A stretch of DNA of 40,642 nt from Phallusia fumigata (taxonomy: Eukaryota > Chordata > Ascidiacea > Phlebobranchia > Ascidiidae). Under the pieces are notes generated by a model that searched no databases, was not told the DNA's origin, and saw nothing but the letters and a program-made list of their open reading frames with translations. Shown piece after piece: positions 36,010-40,642 of this stretch. Both the position numbers and the translations under genes were made by a program. Within the stretch, counting starts at the first letter, position 1. Each line of letters starts with the position of its first letter. The stretch covers positions 1-40,642 of the forward strand of contig QXVZ01003312.1 in the NCBI GenBank assembly GCA_008931825.1. The letters are read 5' to 3'.

Positions 36010-36080
36010 AGCCAGTACTAGTGTGTAAAACATTTTCTACCTTTTGCTAAACGATGTTGCCACCATCTTGTCTCATTATT
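36010..36080 (+). repeat. Single arm of foldback family B
   Basis: GCCAGTACTAGTGTGTAAAA followed by CATTTTCTACC and a diverged GATGTTGCCACCATC core; matches the left arm at 7228-7255 with the longer GCCAGTACT terminus. Confidence 0.55.
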
Positions 36081-36569
36081 AAGTTGTTTCTGAGCCTTTG
36101 CAATCACAAAAAAACACTTTGGCCCTAAAGATATGACCAACCGAACATTTACAGAAACATCACACAAATGGTGCTAGCACAACGGCCGACTCGTAACGCC
36201 CAATTGGGACAGAACACAAACAAACAAAATATCGCTCGCCCCCCGTAGATCGCAAAGACCCAGCGGTTCGTCATTTGATTTTTTCTCCAAGTCAGTCGTA
36301 AATTGCCCATTTAACTTGACTTCACACTGTTTCACTCCAGTCGCTGGAAAATTTGCGCGAATCGCAGTGAAAAGTGATGGCTGTGGCAAAATCGAGCAAA
36401 TTTGCTTTGGCGAAAGCGTAAACACTAGAGCTGGTTTAGTGTTGATTTAACACAACTGGCGAATACAAACGGCGGTTTAAGTTGCAGATAACAGAGTCAC
36501 AGTGCAAAAAATTCGAGCATTAAAACTATAAAAGTAGAAACAAAAACGCCATTGGCAGAACAAGATGAT

Positions 36570-36712
36570 AGAACTGCTGATAGCTTGTATATAGTCAACA
36601 CGTTGCAAACGTTTCAAGAATCGCTTTTGTCATTATCAGTATTATGCATTCAGATACTGACATCACAATGCATTTGTTTTTACAAGTTCCAGCAGTTGTG
36701 TTATACTTTTAA
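36570..36712 (+). mobile_element. Family A MITE copy with both arms
   Basis: The left arm AACTGCTGATAGCTTGTATA, the core GTTGCAAACGTTTCAAGAAT and TTTTGTCATTATCAGTATTA, then the inverted right arm ACAAGTTCCAGCAGTTGTG. About 143 bp in all, one of the more complete copies. Confidence 0.65.
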
Positions 36713-38029
36713 GCTCAACTAGTTAAGATAGTTAAGCTACTATAAACTCGTGTCAAGTGTTCCAGATGGATTATGTTCATCAAAATTTATGCCTTATTCG
36801 CAAAAATTGAATAAATATTCAGTAAAAAGCATGATTGAATGCGAATATTCCGCATTTAGGAAGTGTACAAACTCGTCGCAGTTTCGGCAAACAGAACACA
36901 AAGAGCTATTTTTCACAATATATTCATTAAGATTTTTTTAACTTCTTACGCTTGGCAGACATTTCCTTACTATTGTGTTGGATTTTCGTTTCCTTTATCG
37001 TTCTAAATATATCCCTATGCTCGTCAACAAAACATATGACGCAATATATAATGCATTTGAGCGAAAATGGTCTGCTATTGTGTTTTGGCATTTTTAACGT
37101 CCACATTTGATTTCGCCGCATATTTATAAGGTTAGTTTCGAATGCGCTGTGTGTTAGTTTCGAAAGTATTTGTTGAATCTATCGCTCCCAATGGAAGGGA
37201 CAGTGATTAAGATCTTGGCTTAGCAAATGTGTTTTCGTAAGCAATCAACTTATGTGGACACTATGCTTCAAAAACGTTGATTTGATGGTTCGAATTTCGA
37301 AAGTTTGACAATCTAATAATGGGCCAATTGATCGATATGATTCAGTTACGGATAAGAACACAGCAAATAAACTGACAACATTATCATTGTGCATCTGTCG
37401 AAATAGACCGAACTGTTATCATAATGGCGCCTGGACCTCTCCACCTATCCACAATCACTTGTCAGCTCCAATCTTAACGTATTGATTATCGGCTTCACAC
37501 CGGATCACGAACCGCTCCGTTAATAGGCCCTAATTGCTAGATAAATATTAACTTTACCGTCTTCAAATTGTGTAGTAACCACTAGACAGCTCTAGCCGCA
37601 AACTCAATGATATATATACAACATTAAATGGTTGGACCTTATTGCCCTCAAACGTGCATTTAACCAGCTAGCATCGCCTTTCTATTGATAAGTGGAAAGT
37701 CTAAGGGTTTCATACAATTTCTATGGCCGCGTTTGACGTCATATAGAGAGTTGCACTGAATAGATATCGTTGAATAATCAAGAGGGTAGTGGGGTTTGTC
37801 GATTCAAACCTGACTTCTGATGGGTTTTAAAGCGTTACAGACATCCATTCATGTGGCAACGGAGTTTTAGAACGTGTAGGCGTGCACGCATATTTGGAAC
37901 ACGCTGTTGCTGTGCTGAAGATCAGGGATGATATCGGATAAAAATTGCCAAATTTGCACAGAACAAATCAAAAAACAGTCTCCGACACCTATTTTGAAAT
38001 CTTAATGAGATGACACAAACCTTACATAA
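36713..38029. other. Non-coding stretch, no gene seen
   Basis: A+T-rich, short frames only. A perfect TGACGTCA octamer lies at 37734-37741. Confidence 0.5.
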
Positions 38030-38110
38030 ACTATTTTTGACGTTTGAACAAACACTGTTGTTTTATAATGAATGACTTGGAAAAGCGTCGGAAAGTTATT
38101 CGCAACCGCT
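38030..38110 (+). repeat. Foldback family B-related copy
   Basis: GACGTTTGAACAAACACTGT, then TAATGAATGACTTGGAAAAG and CGGAAAGTTATTCG parallel the loop and inner arms of 7245-7318. The ATG at 38072 that opens the next frame lies inside this repeat. Confidence 0.55.
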
Positions 38111-38535
38111 TTTAACAATGTAATGCTGGGGATCAACAAACTTAATCACCAACATATAGTATTTGTTTCTTCTGATAAGCTTTCCTGGCCAACAAACGGC
38201 ATCTTAGTCTATCCCGAATTGTTGTCCTCAAATGCTGAGCTGACAGAAATCGATAGTGGCGCTGATTTCACCTTAATCTTAGCACGCTTACGGCCTGACG
38301 ATATTCGTTCGGTCATTTGCGGCACAAAAAACGAATAAACTTGATATCAGGCTCCTGAGTCCGTCTTTAACACTCCACATCTGTATGCGGAGCTGCTTAA
38401 CTTCTGTTCGCATTCAGATGACAAAATTTTAGCTGTACAGTCAGGCCACGTACTTCTTATCACAACAACACCTCCGTCTGCGGTTATTCCCCTACATAAT
38501 GCAGTAGCGCAAGAATACGTCATCCCCATGTAATA
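38072..38535 (+). pseudogene. Interrupted open frame, possible decayed coding sequence
   Basis: A plus-strand frame of 88 codons (38072-38338) ends in TAA; after TGA three bases later, the same frame reopens and runs to 38535. The translated parts look protein-like: WPTNGILVYPELL, DSGADFTLILARLRPDDIR, then PHLYAELLNFCSHSDDKIL and LHNAVAQEYVIPM. I recognise no family. The two close stops suggest decay, although a very short intron ending at TATCAG is conceivable. A 102-codon minus frame lies opposite the second part, so the strand is not certain. The first 12 or so codons come from a repeat. Confidence 0.3.
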
Positions 38536-38873
38536 TTCATCGTCATAACAACACCTTCTTGCGTTTATTGCGTCACAGGTTAGCCGAGGTACTTGAGCGG
38601 ATGTGGTAAATGCAAAACAACTTCGTTCGCCCCGTGTGGGTGTTGGGTCAGTCACCGAAACTATAAAGTAATCTAGACTTTATACGCCTTAACAGGTTCC
38701 CCAGGAAATTTCATAATTAGGTGTAAGCATGCACAAGCAAAAAAAAAAACTTCGGAACTTAAGACGTAAAAAGTAGCCTAACTCAAAACATACCTATATG
38801 CAAGCTCTCTGGCGGTAAGAATAACTTAAACCAAAAACTAGTTTCTTTTTACCGAAACTACAACGAATTTTAG

Positions 38874-39160
38874 CTTGTAGTGGACACAAACGACAGATTA
38901 AAACAGATTCAAGGACAAATCTTAACTACACAATCTTGCTTCTAAACTGTGAATGCGACCATTTGTTTGAGCTAAATGAAATCACGCAGTGAATATAAGC
39001 TGCAAAACATCGCGGATACAAATGATAGATATCAAAACACATTCAAGGACAAAATGTTAAACCACTCAATCTTGCTCCTAAAATTGCGTGACTAACAATT
39101 TTCTTGAGCTGTGATTTAGCTCAAGAAAAACTCACATAGTAAACATAAGCTGCAAAATAC
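38874..39160 (+). repeat. Degenerate tandem dimer, period about 134-150 bp
   Basis: Matching landmarks in both units: ATTCAAGGACAAA (38907 and 39041), CAATCTTGCTTCTAAA and CAATCTTGCTCCTAAA, and ATAAGCTGCAAAA (near 38995 and 39145). The second unit is longer because it includes the hairpin at 39099-39129. Confidence 0.65.
39099..39129. other. Perfect 12-bp stem-loop
   Basis: TTTTCTTGAGCT at 39099-39110 is followed by a 7-base loop and its exact reverse complement at 39118-39129. It is present in the second tandem unit only. Confidence 0.75.
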
Positions 39161-39349
39161 TCAACCGCCTCAATAACACAGGCCACGTTGTAGCAACGTT
39201 GTGACCTTTACTAATCACAAACCCGAGCTCTCGAAATGCCGCAGTTGCTTCACCACTCGAGCAAGATCCGCGCAAAGAATTCGCTGCCAAAGTGCGCTTG
39301 ACAATTTCACGTCGGGCGAAGGCATTGTTTAGTTGACCCACTTTTGCGC

Positions 39350-39363
39350 CGCTGGGCCCAGCG
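39350..39363. other. 14-bp perfect palindrome in a CpG-rich block
   Basis: CGCTGGGCCCAGCG lies in a GC-richer segment (about 39180-39380) that is open on the minus strand but has no supported exon. It could be a regulatory block. Confidence 0.4.
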
Positions 39364-39462
39364 AGCGCTATCCGGCTTTGTAATCAATTCTTGGCGTTTT
39401 TGTGACGATGCCATTTAAGGGGCACTTGGCCTTTTGTGTTGGAATGTTACTAGTTGTATTAA

Positions 39463-39699
39463 ATTGCGCTTGGACCGCAGTCTGGTACAAAAACCTGTGG
39501 TTAAACCCTGGTTACAATATGGAATAGTAATAGGAAATTGGTAATTTTGCACACCGTAAAGTTTTATTTCAGGCCTAAAGNATTGCGCTTGGACCGCAGT
39601 CTGGTACAAAAACCTGTGGTTAAACCCTGGTTACAATATGGAATAGTAATAGGAAATTGGTAATTTTGCACACCGTAAAGTTTTATTTCAGGCCTAAAG
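39463..39699 (+). repeat. Perfect 118-bp direct duplication abutting an N
   Basis: 39463-39580 and 39582-39699 appear identical base for base, separated by the single unresolved base at 39581. This fits two contigs joined without collapsing their overlap better than a biological repeat. Confidence 0.85.
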
Positions 39700-40642
39700 C
39701 ATGTTTCCTACAAACAAAGTTTTAGTGAAATAATAAGGTTAACATAATGGTTTTAAACATCGCTGAAACGGTGGTAAAAAGTTTTGAATGCTTTCTTACT
39801 TTTCAAATAACATTCGTTATAACTTCGACATATTTGCAGAGCTGTCAAAGATTAAAATGTGTATGATGCAAATGTAATTTGGTACAGTTGTACGAATCTC
39901 CTTTTAAGCCCGATTCCAATGTGATAAATGTAAACAAACGTACAGTCTTGCAAAAATCGCTCCCTGACTGGCTACAAGTTACGAAATTAGTTTAAAATAC
40001 TTTGAAACCAATTTCCGTCACACAACGCCATCTTAACGTGTTGTTTTTTTTTTACAGTCGCTACAAGGTCAATTAGACAACACATCGAGAGCCAAACCAC
40101 AATAACACAGTAAGTTGTAAACACACCGTTTTATGTAAACAAAACCCAACCACAGCACAAATTGATTATTTTGATTTAATTACCACAACCACGTTGAATC
40201 GGCGGCTATTGCTAAAGCTGTTACGATTGTCTGACGATTCCACCATGATTTATTCTTTAAGACTGGCTGGTTGTAAAAACATTCGTTTTGGTAAGTGGTT
40301 CCTTATCTGTCAAAGGTCTTCGAACCTTTTAATTGTATTTATGGCTTTTGCTTTTATTTTTGTCGTTTTGTGTTCATAAATTCCTGCATTTCTGCGAACT
40401 TTTACCAATCCGGGTATATTTGTTTGCAATTCATCTTTTACGAAAAGTGAAATAATTTCAAACAGGGTGGTACGTGGTGACAAAACAGGTCCCCAAAGTA
40501 GCAAGCGAAAAAAAATGTTTCGGAAGAACTATATTAGAGAGTGGTTTGACATTGCGTACACCTGTTTTGTAACTTTTCACACAAGAAGACTGACACTTTA
40601 CATTTGAAAACGTGAAGTTTTAATTTGCTACAAGGGGTGTTT
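39700..40642. other. Right edge, no supported gene
   Basis: Mostly A+T-rich. One candidate first coding exon on the plus strand: TTCCACCATGA (ATG at 40245) opens 15 codons that end at a good donor, TTTTG/GTAAGT (40290/40291). The rest of such a gene would lie outside the window, so this cannot be judged. Confidence 0.3.

Noticed and set aside
36174-36425. 83-codon minus frame with a CEVKLNGQFTTDLEKK stretch
   Set aside because: A possible acceptor is present (AAATTTTCCAG), but no good donor follows before the composition turns random. Not enough for an exon call.
39132-39341. Minus frame GQLNNAFARREIVKRTL in a CpG-rich block
   Set aside because: Open on the minus strand but with no splice borders or recognised family. 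More likely a regulatory CpG-rich segment.
1-40642. tRNA, rRNA, CRISPR arrays, integrase or prophage genes
   Set aside because: I scanned for tRNA box-like motifs and regular spaced repeats and saw none that hold up. The content is eukaryotic nuclear DNA.

Overview
The window looks like animal nuclear DNA, most likely a tunicate of the Ciona type. It is A+T-rich, with small introns bounded by GT..AG, vertebrate-like protein families in short exons, and many short non-autonomous transposons. I place it in Ciona from memory of the style of its repeats and genes, not from a search. Scattered single N bases (7199, 19378, 24232, 29522, 39581) point to a draft assembly. I see nothing prokaryotic and no CRISPR array, tRNA or rRNA.

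Left part (2.7-7.0 kb, minus strand): six exons of a Rab small GTPase, closest by eye to Rab12. All five GTP-binding motifs and a C-terminal Cys-Cys prenylation motif are present; only the 5' exon with the start codon is missing. The first intron visible here and other introns carry MITE-like repeats. From 7.2 to 19.9 kb there is no gene I can support. The space holds a palindromic foldback element, SINE-like copies with a GAGTT-type tail, an inverted pair of a 220-270 bp repeat, and several hAT-like MITEs of about 235-241 bp.

Middle (20.0-22.7 kb, plus strand): a complete three-exon sepiapterin reductase gene (267 residues), the last enzyme of tetrahydrobiopterin synthesis. One MITE lies in its first intron with a nearly perfect 8-bp target duplication. 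Another lies in the 3' flank and carries the nearest poly(A) signal. At 24.6-26.8 kb on the minus strand, two exons with matching phase encode part of an unrecognised acidic protein with five tyrosine motifs resembling a receptor or adaptor tail.

Right part (26.8-40.6 kb): no gene I can defend. It holds dispersed repeats, degenerate tandem repeats, a decayed-looking open frame at 38.1-38.5 kb, and a perfect 118-bp duplication abutting an N at 39.46-39.70 kb that is probably an assembly join error.

The sepiapterin reductase gene lies between the two minus-strand exon groups. Nothing shows that those groups belong to one gene, so I do not claim that it is nested. No operon-like cooperation between the genes is visible. 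I did not find a convincing new biological system. The best leads are the tyrosine-rich protein, the MITE families and their effect on the sepiapterin reductase gene, and the excess of perfect CRE octamers.
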